From: Streptomyces violaceoruber
GTDB taxonomy: Bacteria; Actinomycetota; Actinomycetes; Streptomycetales; Streptomycetaceae
Direction of reading: 5' to 3'
Assembly (NCBI GenBank): GCA_000720805.1
Contig: JODI01000026.1
Location: 1-64,000, forward strand
DNA: 64,000 nt
Shown: in pieces, positions 50,369 through 58,725 of the stretch
How the letters are laid out: the number at the start of each line of letters is the position of its first letter
How positions within the stretch are numbered: position 1 is the stretch's first letter
The notes under the pieces: model-generated
Told to the model about the DNA's origin: nothing
Seen by the model: the letters and a program-made list of their open reading frames with translations, nothing else
The model's database searches: none
Position numbers and translations under genes: made by a program

Positions 50369-51591
50369 CCCAGACAGCGGGTTTGACGAGAACGGAGCGG
50401 GTGGCGGACACCGACATCCGGTTCAGGCGGCGGGGCACAGGAGACACGGCTCTCGTGTTCGTCCACGGCTTCCTGGACGACCAGTACGTCTGGGACGGGG
50501 TGATCGACGCCCTGACCGTCCCGGACTTCGAGTACGTCCAGCTCGACCTGGCCGGCAGCGGCGACCGCACCGAGTCCGGCGGACCGTTCGACCTGGCCCG
50601 CTTCGCGAACGATGTCGGCGCCGTCGTGGAGGCGCTGGACAAGCCGTTCGTCCTCGTGGGCCAGAGCATGGGAACCCTCGTCGCCGAACTGGTCGCGGCG
50701 GGCCCCTCCTCCCGTGCGCTCGGCCTGGTGCTGCTCTCGCCCGTACCGCTGGCCGGTGTCGGCCTTCTGGCCGAGGCGGCCGAGCAGTTCCGCTCACTGG
50801 GCGGCGACGCCGACAGCCAGCGCGCGGTGCGCCGGCAGCTGTCCGTCGATCTGCCGGAGGCGGAACTCGACCGGCTGGTCGTGACCGGCACCCGTATCCC
50901 CAGATCCGTGGTCCGCGATCTGGTTGGCTGCTGGAACGACGGAGACCCGCGCGGGCAGAGACCGAGTGAGTATCAGGGGCCGGTCCTGGTGGGCCGCGGC
51001 GCCGCCGACGGCTTCGTCACCGACGCGCTGGTGAAAGCCCACGTGCTGCCCCGGTTCCGGTCACCGGAGTCCTTCGCGGTCCAGGGCGCGGGCCACTGGG
51101 CCCACGTGGAGACGCCCGCAGAGGTCGCCGCCCGAATCGAGGCATTCGTCACCGGCCTTCCCACAGCGGCCGGCAGCACGCCGCAGGCGCCCGGCCGGGG
51201 CTGGCGGGACGCCTTCGCCAGCAGGACCGACGCCGCCTTCGCCGCCGCGTTCGCTGAGGGCATCGTCCTGGAGGCGAGCGTGCTGGCCATCCCCGTCCAA
51301 GGACGCGGCCAGGTCAAGGCCACGATGAGCGCGGCGAGCCGGATCTACGAGTCCCTGGAGTTCGTCCGGGAGACCACCGAGGGCCCGCGCACGTACCTCG
51401 AGTGGGAGGCGACCGCCTTCGGCGGTCACGAGATCTTCGGCGTCACGGTCCTCACCAAGGACGACGCGGACCGCATCGCCCACGTGGCCATCCACCACCG
51501 GCCCCTGGAGGCGGCCTTGAGGTTCTCCGCCGAACTGGGCGAGCGCCTCGCCGGCACCGTCGACCTCGGCCACTTCTACCACGCCCACTGA
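50365..51591 (+). CDS. alpha/beta hydrolase fused to a SnoaL/NTF2-like domain
   Basis: A 408-residue two-domain protein. Residues ~1-265 are an alpha/beta hydrolase: FVHGFLDDQYVWD (oxyanion), GQSMGTLVAE (nucleophile serine about 98), GRGAADGFVTDALV (acid) and GAGHWAHVE (histidine). After a linker (GLPTAAGSTPQAPGRG) comes a ~130-residue SnoaL/NTF2-type domain (WRDAFASRTDAAFAAAFAEG, MSAASRIYESLEFVRETTEG, HVAIHHRPLEAAL). The domain order is uncommon and suggests the second domain binds or channels the same substrate. It is coupled to the flavin reductase gene. Confidence 0.85.
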   Translation: MTQTAGLTRTERVADTDIRFRRRGTGDTALVFVHGFLDDQYVWDGVIDALTVPDFEYVQLDLAGSGDRTESGGPFDLARFANDVGAVVEALDKPFVLVGQSMGTLVAELVAAGPSSRALGLVLLSPVPLAGVGLLAEAAEQFRSLGGDADSQRAVRRQLSVDLPEAELDRLVVTGTRIPRSVVRDLVGCWNDGDPRGQRPSEYQGPVLVGRGAADGFVTDALVKAHVLPRFRSPESFAVQGAGHWAHVETPAEVAARIEAFVTGLPTAAGSTPQAPGRGWRDAFASRTDAAFAAAFAEGIVLEASVLAIPVQGRGQVKATMSAASRIYESLEFVRETTEGPRTYLEWEATAFGGHEIFGVTVLTKDDADRIAHVAIHHRPLEAALRFSAELGERLAGTVDLGHFYHAH

Positions 51592-51617
51592 CGACCCTCG
51601 GAACGGAAAGTACGCTC

Positions 51618-52508
51618 ATGGCCACACGCGAAGACGTGGAGTTCGAGGCAGAGCCCGGACTGACCCTGCGCGGATGGATCTACCTGCCCGACTCACCGGG
51701 CCCCCATCCGGCGATCACGATGGCGCACGGCTTCGCCGGGGTCAAGGAACAGCGCCTGGCGCAGTTCGCCGAGGTGTTCGCGCAGGCCGGGTTCGCCGTC
51801 CTGGTCCACGACCACCGCAACTTCGGCGCCAGCGACGGCACCCCGCGCCACGACATCGACCCCTGGCAGCAGATCAAGGACTGGCGCCGGGCCGTCTCCT
51901 ACCTGGAGAGCCGCCCGGAGGTCGACCCGCAGCGCATCGGCGTGTGGGGCACCAGTTACTCCGGCGGCCATGCCCTGGTCCTGGGCGCCACCGACCGGCG
52001 CCTGCGCTGCGTGGTCGCTCAGGTGCCCACCATCAGCGGATACGAGCAGGGGCTGCGCCGGGTGGCTCCGGACGCCGTCGCGCAGCTGAACGAGGTCTTC
52101 GCCGCAGACGAACGCGCCCAGTTCCGCGGCGAGGAACCCCGCACCCAGGCGATCGTCAGCTCCGACCCGTCGGTGCCGGCCTCCTACCGGGCCCCCGACG
52201 CCGTCGACTTCTACCTGAGCACGGCCCCCGACGGCTGGGAGAACAAGATCACTCTCCGGTCCAACGCGGCGGCTCGCATGTACGAGCCCGGGGCGTGGAT
52301 CTCCCGGATCTCGCCGACGCCACTGCTGCTGATCGTCGCGAAGAACGACCCGATCACTCTCACGGATCTGATGCTCTCCGCCTACGAGCGCGCCCTCGAA
52401 CCCAAGCGACTGCAGCTCGTCGACGGCGGCCACTTCGCGTCCTACCTCTCCCAATTCCCCACGACGAGCACCGCCGCCCGCGACTGGTTCACCCTTCACC
52501 TGGGCTGA
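51618..52508 (+). CDS. alpha/beta hydrolase, dienelactone/X-Pro-like group
   Basis: A 296-residue hydrolase: LRGWIYLPDSPGPHPAITMA, HGFAGVKEQRLAQFAEVFAQ, GVWGTSYSGGHALVLGATDR (nucleophile serine in GTSYSGG, about 117), and GGHFASYLSQFP for the histidine. It belongs to the dienelactone-hydrolase/BAAT-like family found beside fatty-acid and aromatic pathway genes. It starts 27 bp after the fusion protein with GGAAAG upstream, in one operon with the flavin reductase and enoyl-CoA hydratase genes. Confidence 0.9.
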   Translation: MATREDVEFEAEPGLTLRGWIYLPDSPGPHPAITMAHGFAGVKEQRLAQFAEVFAQAGFAVLVHDHRNFGASDGTPRHDIDPWQQIKDWRRAVSYLESRPEVDPQRIGVWGTSYSGGHALVLGATDRRLRCVVAQVPTISGYEQGLRRVAPDAVAQLNEVFAADERAQFRGEEPRTQAIVSSDPSVPASYRAPDAVDFYLSTAPDGWENKITLRSNAAARMYEPGAWISRISPTPLLLIVAKNDPITLTDLMLSAYERALEPKRLQLVDGGHFASYLSQFPTTSTAARDWFTLHLG

Positions 52509-52581
52509 CACGCGGGCCGCTTCCGCATCCCCTCCGCACGCCCGGCCGCCGACAGCCGGCTCATTCCCCGAGAAGGACCTC

Positions 52582-53370
52582 ATGCCCCGTCTCACGTACA
52601 CGATCGACGACCGTCTGGCGACCGTGGTGCTGCAAAACCCGCCCCAGAACCGCCTGGACAAGCCCCTGGTGGAGGAACTCGCCGAAGCGCTGGCCGCCAT
52701 AGCGTCCAGTGACGCCCGAGCCGTCCTCCTGCGCGCCGACGGCCCCGACTTCAGCTTCGGCGGCCACATCATGGACTGGCCCGACATGAACGTACGCGAG
52801 TTGCGCACCCTGTTCGAGCGGTACATGAACGTCTTCAACGAGTTCGAACGGCTGCCCATCCCCGTCGTCGCCGCCGTGCAGGGTCTGTGCGCCGGCGGCG
52901 GATTCGAACTCGCGCTGCGTGCTGATGTCATCTTCGCCGCCCAGAGCGCGCGGTTCGGCCACCCCGAGCAGTCGCTCGGACTCGTCACCCTGCTCGGAGG
53001 CATCTACCGGGCCGCCGCGCGGGCAGGGCAGGCCCGCGCCTCCGAGTGGGCCCTGACGTCGGAGCAGATCTCCGCCACGTCCATGGCCGAGGCGGGCGTG
53101 GTGAACCGGGTTCTGGCCGACTCCGCCCTGGACAAGGAGGCGACGGCGTTCGCACGCCGGCTCACCAGCGGCCCCACCCGGGCCTACGCCGCGCACAAGG
53201 CACTGCTGCGGGCCTGGCGCATGGGCGGAACCGCGGCGGCCGATGAGGCGATGTTCGACATCGCCCTGCCCCTGTTCGAGACCGAGGATGCCCAGGCCGG
53301 TCTGGCCTCGGCCGTGAACGCCCTCAGGGCCGGGCAGCCGCGCCCGGTGCTGGACTTCAGCGGGCGCTGA
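52582..53370 (+). CDS. enoyl-CoA hydratase/isomerase family protein
   Basis: A 262-residue crotonase-fold protein: NPPQNRLDKPLVEELAEALA, DFSFGGHIMDWPD (first oxyanion position) and AVQGLCAGGGFELALRADVI (second). The usual catalytic glutamates are partly replaced: after GHPEQSLGL the E of hydratases is present as GHPE. It may hydrate, isomerise or cleave an acyl-CoA. It ends the operon that starts at 49640; a perfect hairpin follows. Together with flavin reductase and hydrolases this suggests breakdown of an aromatic or cyclic acid, a tentative idea. Confidence 0.88.
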   Translation: MPRLTYTIDDRLATVVLQNPPQNRLDKPLVEELAEALAAIASSDARAVLLRADGPDFSFGGHIMDWPDMNVRELRTLFERYMNVFNEFERLPIPVVAAVQGLCAGGGFELALRADVIFAAQSARFGHPEQSLGLVTLLGGIYRAAARAGQARASEWALTSEQISATSMAEAGVVNRVLADSALDKEATAFARRLTSGPTRAYAAHKALLRAWRMGGTAAADEAMFDIALPLFETEDAQAGLASAVNALRAGQPRPVLDFSGR

Positions 53371-53401
53371 CCCGGCCGCCGGGAGGATGAAGCGGCGGAC
53401 G

Positions 53402-53443
53402 GCGGGGCGGCGGGCAGCAGGTCCCACCACTGCCCGCCGCCCC
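53402..53443. terminator. 15-bp perfect hairpin between convergent genes
   Basis: CGGGGCGGCGGGCAG (53402-53416) pairs with 53429-53443 around a 12-base loop, between the enoyl-CoA hydratase gene (plus) and the HxlR gene (minus). Confidence 0.78.
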
Positions 53444-53470
53444 GGGACCGACCGCCTGGTGGGGCGGCGA

Positions 53471-53956
53471 TCAGGCCTGGCCGGCGCCCGGCACGGCGAG
53501 ATCGGACTGGTGCAAGTCCCGGTCCGCTGTGATGACGGACGAGGGGCCCAGGACCTCGCCACACGCGGCACAGTGGCTCTCCGGGTGCAGTGCGGCCCCG
53601 CAGCTGTGGCGGAAGGTGACGATGTTCTCGGGATCCGTCCGGGCGTACCGGTCACCCCAGTCGCGGATGGTGTGCAGGATCGTGAACAACTGTTCGCCCG
53701 CCTCGGCCAGTGCGTACTCGTAGCGGGCGGGGCTGGTCTCGTACTGCTCCCTGGTGATGATCCCGGCAGCCTCAAGGGACTTGAGCCGACTGGCGAGGAT
53801 GTTCCGTGCGGCACCGGTGTTGAAGACGATGTCGTCGAAGCGGCGAACGCCGAAGGCGATTTCACGCACGGCCAGCAGGGCCCACTTCTCGCCCAGGATG
53901 CGCATCGCCGCGTCGATGGAGCACACGCGGGGGTCTGGTGTCCTGGCTCTTCTCAC
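53471..53956 (-). CDS. HxlR-family regulator
   Basis: A ~161-residue HxlR protein: CSIDAAMRILGEKWALLAVR, FDDIVFNTGAARNILASRLK and a C-terminal CGAALHPESHCAACGEVLG, a possible zinc-binding end. Start GTG 53956 is preferred: it gives the usual short N-terminus and leaves the palindrome CCACTTGTGG (53975-53984) free upstream; TTG 53992 is the alternative. It is divergent from the hydrolase/ABM operon at 54085, its likely target. Confidence 0.88.
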   Translation of the reverse strand: MRRARTPDPRVCSIDAAMRILGEKWALLAVREIAFGVRRFDDIVFNTGAARNILASRLKSLEAAGIITREQYETSPARYEYALAEAGEQLFTILHTIRDWGDRYARTDPENIVTFRHSCGAALHPESHCAACGEVLGPSSVITADRDLHQSDLAVPGAGQA

Positions 53957-53974
53957 GCGGCGACAGTAACCCGA

Positions 53975-54073
53975 CCACTTGTGGGTTGTCAAAGGCTACT
54001 CAGCAGGTCATCGACTTGACGAACGATGCCGAACGGCCCTTAACTGTAGTGGATAGCAAAATGAAACCCACTA
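53975..54073. promoter_or_regulatory. two inverted repeats in the HxlR/hydrolase divergent region
   Basis: CCACTTGTGG (53975-53984) lies 19 bp before the HxlR start. TAGTGG (54047-54052) and CCACTA (54068-54073) lie just upstream of the hydrolase ribosome site. Both share the half-site CCACT/AGTGG, so a single regulator may bind both promoters. Confidence 0.55.
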
Positions 54074-54084
54074 GGGAGGGCCTC

Positions 54085-54939
54085 ATGGCCTACATCTCCG
54101 ACACCGTGGACACCCACTACGTGGAGGGCCGTCTCGCCCGGTACGCCTACCGGGACTTCGGCAAAGACGCGCCGGTACCCCCGCTGGTCCTGCTGCAGCG
54201 CTTCCGCGGCACCCTCGACCACTGGGACCCCGCCTTCCTCGAAGTCCTCGCACAGGACCGGCGGATCATCATCTTCGACAACGCCGGCATCAGCGAGAGC
54301 ACCGGCACCGTGCCGACGACCATGGAGGGCATGGCCGAGTCCGCGGCCGACTTCCTGACCGCCCTGGGACTCGACGAGGTCGACCTGCTCGGCTGGTCCG
54401 TCGGCGGCTTCGTGGCGCAACTCGTGACGCTCGACCGCCCCGACCTCGTCCGCAAGCTGATCGTGGCCGGCAGCGGCCCGGGCGGCGTGCCCGGCACGCC
54501 GGAGCTGGAACAGCGCGTCGTGGAGTACATGACCCAGCCGGATCCCTCGGAAGAGGCCTACCTGTACCTCTTCTTCGGCCTCACCGACGAGGGCGTGCGG
54601 CTCGGCAAGGAGTCGCTCGCGCGCCTGGAGACCCGTCTTCAGCACTCCAAGGCAGACGTCCCGCCCGAGCAGTGGGCCAACCAGCTCCAGGCCATCCAGC
54701 GCTGGGCGGGCGGAACGGGCTCCGCTTGGTCGCGGCTCGAGGAACTGAAGCTGCCAGTCCTGGTGGCCAACGGCTCCCACGACGTCATGGTCGACTCCGG
54801 CAACTCCTTCGCCATGGCCCAGAAGCTGCCGAACGCGCGGACCGTGTTCTACAGCGGCGCCGGCCATGCCTTTCTCTTCCAGCACCCCGAGGAATTCGGC
54901 GGTGTGGTGCTGGACTTCCTCAACCGACAGGAGAAGTGA
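54085..54939 (+). CDS. alpha/beta hydrolase with QRFRG oxyanion motif
   Basis: A 284-residue alpha/beta-fold enzyme. Where most members have HG-G, it has LLQRFRGTLDHWDP, a form of a distinct subfamily often paired with HxlR and ABM genes. The nucleophile elbow is GWSVGGFVAQ (serine about 105), the acid SHDVMVD and the histidine GAGHAFLFQHP. ATG 54085 has GGGAGGG. The stop is followed after 2 bp by the ABM gene. It may act as a haloperoxidase-like or hydrolytic enzyme on a small aromatic or quinone product. Confidence 0.88.
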   Translation: MAYISDTVDTHYVEGRLARYAYRDFGKDAPVPPLVLLQRFRGTLDHWDPAFLEVLAQDRRIIIFDNAGISESTGTVPTTMEGMAESAADFLTALGLDEVDLLGWSVGGFVAQLVTLDRPDLVRKLIVAGSGPGGVPGTPELEQRVVEYMTQPDPSEEAYLYLFFGLTDEGVRLGKESLARLETRLQHSKADVPPEQWANQLQAIQRWAGGTGSAWSRLEELKLPVLVANGSHDVMVDSGNSFAMAQKLPNARTVFYSGAGHAFLFQHPEEFGGVVLDFLNRQEK

Positions 54940-54941
54940 TC

Positions 54942-55256
54942 ATGCCTGCATACGGATTCCTCGTGGAGTTCGAAGCCAAGCCGGGCAAGGAGGACGACGT
55001 AGCCCAGTTCCTCGTCGACGCCAAGGCGCTGGTCGACGCGGAGCCGGGAACCCTGGCCTGGTTCTCCTTCCGGCTCACACCCAGCTCCTTCCGGATCTTC
55101 GACGCCTTCGAGACCGAGGAGGATCGCGAAACGCACCTGCAGGGCAAGGTGCGTGAGCAGATCGAAGCCCGGGGCGACGAACTGTTCAGCACGCCCCCCA
55201 CGATCACCCCGGTGAACCTGCTCGCCTCCAAGCTCCCCGGCCAGGCCGCTGAGTAA
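54942..55256 (+). CDS. ABM-superfamily putative monooxygenase
   Basis: A 104-residue dimeric ferredoxin-like-fold protein: AYGFLVEFEAKPGKEDDVAQ, VDAEPGTLAWFSFRLTPSSF, RIFDAFETEEDRETHLQGKV. It belongs to the antibiotic-biosynthesis-monooxygenase family, some members of which oxidise quinols without cofactors. It is directly downstream of the hydrolase (2 bp), so the pair is one unit under the HxlR regulator. The tail TPPTITPVNLLASKLPGQ is usual for this subgroup. Confidence 0.9.
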   Translation: MPAYGFLVEFEAKPGKEDDVAQFLVDAKALVDAEPGTLAWFSFRLTPSSFRIFDAFETEEDRETHLQGKVREQIEARGDELFSTPPTITPVNLLASKLPGQAAE

Positions 55257-55729
55257 GGGATCCGGGCGGGGAGCGGCATGGCCGGCGTCCACTCCGCCCT
55301 GCGGGGCCGGGCGTACGGCTGTCCGCCGCACCGTCCCGCTGGAAAGCCTTCATGCGGCCATGGGGGGCACAGCGGTCTGTCGCAACGGCGGGCGGCAGAC
55401 CGCTGTGCACGCGCTTTTGGCGCCCGCGCGCCGCGCGGCGGCGAGTTGGTCATGGAACGAACCGGACGCTGTGATGGGGTTCCTCGCGGGCGAGGGCAGC
55501 CGGTGATGTGCGCCATCAGCGCCGTCGCAACTCCAGCGGGCCGGCTGCGTCGTGAACTGGCACTGCTCGCTGCTCCTGCGTCACCTGCGTGAGCCAGGGG
55601 AGCGATGGCGAGGGCTGGGTCCGCTGAGACGGGTGCTCCGGCCGCTTCGAGCTGTGCCCTCACCTGGTGAAGACAGCCGGGCGAGTGCAGCGTGAGCACG
55701 CTTCACGCCGCACTCGCCGTCGGGCCGGT
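55257..55729. other. intergenic region with one hairpin
   Basis: 473 bp after the ABM gene. It holds a 13-bp perfect stem (GCACAGCGGTCTG at 55367-55379 with 55396-55408), likely the terminator of the hydrolase/ABM unit. No protein-like frame or RNA gene is seen in the rest. Confidence 0.6.
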
Positions 55730-56172
55730 TCAGGAGGTCGGGTAAGGCAGGTACTTACCGCTCAGGACGAGTTCGACCCGGTCACCCCTCGGGTCTTCGT
55801 GGCGGTTCAGCCTCAGCTGGAAGTCGATGGCGCTCATGATGCCGTCACCGAACTCCTCATGGATCAGCTCCTTGATCGTAGGCCATAGACCGTGACGATC
55901 TCGCGGAGACGGTGGATCACCGGATCCGAGGCGATGGCCGCTGCGTCCAGTCCGCGAGTTGGAGGTGTCGGGAGAATGGCGACGGCCTCGACGGGCAGAT
56001 CGAAGAGTGCCGCGATTTTCTTTGCCTGATCCGCCGAGAAGGTCATCTGGCCGAGACAGGCGGCGGTCAGCCATTCCCTGCTCGCGCCCAGTTCGCCGGT
56101 GACGTCAGCCCATGTGAAGCCCTTCCTGATCTTCGTCTCAGTGATCTGTTCGGTCAGGGTCGTCCTGTTCAT
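55730..56172 (-). pseudogene. cynS: cyanate hydratase (cyanase) with a single-base frameshift
   Basis: Read from ATG 56172: NRTTLTEQITETKIRKGFTW, LGASREWLTAACLGQMTFSA (N-terminal helical domain), VIHRLREIVTVYG, then after a one-base shift at 55881 PTIKELIHEEFGDGIMSAID and a tail ending SGKYLPYPTS. Catalytic residues of cyanase (R and E of the HRLRE region, S of GIMSAIDF) are all kept. A run of two Gs at 55881-55882 (plus strand) would need to be three to restore the frame. Cyanase turns cyanate plus bicarbonate into ammonia and CO2. Everything except that base is intact, so the gene is either newly lost or a sequencing error. Confidence 0.85.
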
Positions 56173-56188
56173 GATGTGGTGCCCTTGG

Positions 56189-56218
56189 TGTGGTGTGGTG
56201 TGGTGTGGTGTGGTGTGG
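56189..56218. repeat. pentanucleotide tandem repeat (TGTGG)6
   Basis: Six exact copies of TGTGG (CCACA on the coding strand) lie in the 56-bp gap between the isochorismatase-like stop (56229) and the cyanase start (56172). The array ends 17 bp before the cyanase ATG on the coding strand, in the untranslated leader. Copy number change would alter the leader spacing by 5 bp per copy, not the protein. Confidence 0.9.
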
Positions 56219-56228
56219 GGTGAAGGTG

Positions 56229-56941
56229 TCAGCGACCGCGCAGCACCTCGACGGCCTCGGCCGTCGTCCACGTCGCGGCGGCGAGGTAGCGGAAGTTGAT
56301 GAGGGCGGAGAGATAGCCGTCGCCTTCGGGGAGCCGGGGGCCGGCCGTGGCGTCGCGGACCACGACCACCTCGAAGCCCTGCTCGACGAGTTCGCGCAAG
56401 TGACCCTCGACGCACAGGTTGGCCGCCATTCCGGCGAGCAGCACTTGTGAGACCCCTCGGTTGCGTAGTTGGAGGACGAGGTCGTTGGACTCGGGTCCCA
56501 CAATCTTGTGCGGCGATGCGATGACGGTGTGCCCGTCGAGGATGTGTGCGCGGTACGCGGGCAGGAAGCCGGCCCCGGAGTCCGCGAACCGGTCAAGAGT
56601 GAGGGGCCCTTGGCGCCGGAACATGCCACGCTGTGCATGTACTGCTCGAGCGGACCGCCGAACCGCCAGGCGTCGTCGGACGGGTAGTAGTAATGGGGGG
56701 AAATCGCCACGGTGACGCCGGCGGCCTTGGCGGTGTCCAGGAGCCGGCCGATGTGAGTGACGGTGTCATTCTCGGTGACGCTGGCGCCGAAGATCTCCCA
56801 CGTGGCACCGTCCGGGCTGAGGAAGTCGACTTGGGGGTCGGTGATCACGAGCGCCGTACGCGCCGGTTCGAGCTGGAAGCCGCTTCCCGGAAGCGCGGGC
56901 GGGGACGGCTCCGCGTACAGGTCGGCCTTGGATGAGGTCAT
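56229..56941 (-). pseudogene. isochorismatase-like cysteine hydrolase with a frameshift
   Basis: Starts MTSSKADLYAEPSPP, then TALVITDPQVDFLSPDGATW (catalytic aspartate), YYYPSDDAWRFGGPLEQYMH. Then one base is missing near 56624 and the rest, MFRRQGPLTLDRFADSGAGF, IASPHKIVGPESNDL (lysine) and AANLCVEGHLRELVEQGFEV (nucleophile cysteine), is read in another frame up to EVLRGR. The D-K-C triad of the family is complete once the frame is repaired. Relatives split C-N bonds such as N-carbamoyl groups or isochorismate. It lies just before cyanase in the same direction, which suggests the pair handled carbamoyl or cyanate compounds. Confidence 0.82.
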
Positions 56942-56996
56942 GGATGGACTCCGAGAGGAATGAGTTCGGGAGTTCAGCGAGACCGGTAATAATTAG

Positions 56997-57006
56997 TGAC
57001 CAGTCA
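56997..57006. promoter_or_regulatory. possible TetR operator TGAC-CA-GTCA
   Basis: TGACCAGTCA, inside ATTAGTGACCAGTCATCT, is a short near-palindrome between the TetR gene and the isochorismatase-like gene, in the only AT-rich part of the 161-bp gap (GGTAATAATTAG...CTATAAATGC). Confidence 0.45.
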
Positions 57007-57102
57007 TCTATAAATGCAGCGGGGGTGGGTCTCGGAGCCGAACTGCGCATGTCCGCAGGAGTGTTGAGGGTTGCTCAGGCGGCGCGGCGCCGCGAACCGG
57101 GG

Positions 57103-57699
57103 CTATGCGGCGCTGATGAGCCGCGGCAGGGACACAGTGAGGAAGCGGTCGTAGGGGGTCCTGCTTCGATCGACGCGCCCGCGCATGGCCGCGCCTTCCC
57201 ACGCTTCGATGAGCATGGATGCCAACTCGGCGGCCCCGGGCGTCGCGGCCGCCACGCTCTCGTTCCTGGCTTCCTTGAGGCAGGCCGCGACGAGGCTCGA
57301 CCACCGGGTCATGATGGCGGCCAGCTCCTTGCGTGCCTCTTCGTGCTCGTCGGACAGTTCCAGGGCGAGGTTGCCGATCAGGCAGCCCAGTGCGAACCCC
57401 TGCTCGGCGTGGTCCTGGGTCAGGGCCTCGAAGAAGCGAACGACGCGCTGCACCGGGGGAAGGGAATCGTCGCTCAGGATGGTGCCGTGATCGTGGGCGA
57501 TGCCTGTCCAGTAGCGGCCGAGGACAGCGGCGGCGAAGGCGTTCTTGCTGCTGTAGTAGCTGTAGAAAGAGCCCTTGGGTACGCCCGCCGCATCCGTGAT
57601 CTCCTTGATGCCCACCGCGTTGAAGCCCTGGGCGTGGAACAGGGCCAGCCCCGCGGTGAGAAGATTCTCGCGGACCAGGGGGTTGGCGGGTCGGGGCAC
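57103..57699 (-). CDS. TetR-family regulator upstream of the cyanase pair
   Basis: A 198-residue TetR protein: VRENLLTAGLALFHAQGFNA, ITDAAGVPKGSFYSYYSSKN, then FALGCLIGNLALELSDEHEE, the same C-terminal group as the regulator at 42806. GTG 57699 is the start. It precedes the isochorismatase-like and cyanase genes on the same strand, so the three probably form a regulated unit. Unlike those two, it has no frame damage. Confidence 0.9.
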   Translation of the reverse strand: MPRPANPLVRENLLTAGLALFHAQGFNAVGIKEITDAAGVPKGSFYSYYSSKNAFAAAVLGRYWTGIAHDHGTILSDDSLPPVQRVVRFFEALTQDHAEQGFALGCLIGNLALELSDEHEEARKELAAIMTRWSSLVAACLKEARNESVAAATPGAAELASMLIEAWEGAAMRGRVDRSRTPYDRFLTVSLPRLISAA

Positions 57700-57875
57700 G
57701 GCCGTAGTTTACAGAACGCCGTGCGGGGCGAAGCGGGGTATCGCGGCGGCATGTACGGGCGGTGTGCGTTCCGGGCGGTGGCGGGGGCGTGGCGCTCGAA
57801 GCCGGCCGGCTACTCAGTCCCTACTGCGTAACCCCAAAGCCGGTATGGGAATCGAACTGATGAGGCTTCGTGAGG

Positions 57876-58436
57876 TCAGCCGGAGCTGGGGGGCACCTGG
57901 GCTGGAGTGGAGGAGCTGTAGAAGACCGACCGGCCCCGCTTCGTTCTCCTGGCTCTGCCTTGTGCAACGAGTGCCTCAAGGGTGGCACGCACCACGGTGG
58001 TTTTGGCTCGGCGGTCAGGGTGGGCTTGGGCGATGTCTGTGGAGACCTCGGTCGCCGATCGGGGTTCGGACTGGTTGGCCAGGTGGCTGCACACGAGGTC
58101 CACCAGTGTGGTCCTGGGGGCGGTGGGCGCCTCGTGGGTCTCTGGCATGACCGGAGCAGGCTGCCCCCCGTTCGCCGTCTCCCCTGACGCTGCGGCTGGC
58201 GCGGGGGCTACGGTCTCCTGCGTGCCCGGACCGGACAGAGCCTGCCTCAGGCTCAGCAATACGTCGCGGTCCCGTTGAAGGGCATCCAACCGCTGTCGCA
58301 GCGCCTCCATGTCACGGCCGATGCCTTCCTGTGCCTCGGCGTTGTGCGCCAGGTCCTGCTCCACACGAGCGAGGTACTGCGACGCCAAGTCGTCAGTTTG
58401 AACAGCGGCTTCAGGCACGTGCATATGTTCATCCAT
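57876..58436 (-). CDS. coiled-coil plus winged-helix protein
   Basis: A 186-residue protein. Residues ~15-70 form a heptad-rich helix (DDLASQYLARVEQDLAHNAE, DMEALRQRLDALQRDRDVLL), residues ~75-110 an Ala/Pro/Gly linker and the end a small helix-turn-helix-like domain (TTLVDLVCSHLANQSEPRSA, VVRATLEALVAQGRARRTKR, GRSVFYSS). The layout suggests a dimeric DNA-binding regulator that is not in a named family I can recognise. ATG 58436 is preferred; ATG 58472 would add twelve residues. It stands alone with no partner gene on its strand. Confidence 0.7.
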   Translation of the reverse strand: MDEHMHVPEAAVQTDDLASQYLARVEQDLAHNAEAQEGIGRDMEALRQRLDALQRDRDVLLSLRQALSGPGTQETVAPAPAAASGETANGGQPAPVMPETHEAPTAPRTTLVDLVCSHLANQSEPRSATEVSTDIAQAHPDRRAKTTVVRATLEALVAQGRARRTKRGRSVFYSSSTPAQVPPSSG

Positions 58437-58472
58437 CCCGTCGTGGCGGCGGCTTGCCCCATTCGGGTGCAC

Positions 58473-58725
58473 GATCCGGGCTCACCGCCGCGCGACACGC
58501 CAGCAGGTTCACCACTACAGGATGGGATGGTAGGCGCAACCGACCTGGTCAGCACAGTTCCAGCCCTCACCGCCACACGGGAGGCTCCGCAGCCACCTCC
58601 ACATCGATGCTGTGCGAGGGGGCCACTTCCCGCATCTGCGGACGCTTCCCGCGCGCCAACGACGACGTCATCCTGCTCCTGCGCTGTGAGGGGCCCGCCC
58701 GGGCTGGCGCGTCACTACGTCCACC
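58473..58725. other. short region without supported gene
   Basis: About 250 bp. Pieces of a possible ATPase-gene upstream part (VILLLRCEGPARAG) are seen in one frame but not enough to call. Confidence 0.35.

Noticed and set aside
49640..53370. A secondary-metabolite cluster in the flavin reductase/enoyl-CoA hydratase region
   Set aside because: No synthase, carrier protein, adenylation or tailoring core gene is present; the genes fit a small catabolic operon better.
56189..56218. Tandem repeat as a CRISPR array
   Set aside because: The units are 5 bp with no spacers, and no cas genes are present.
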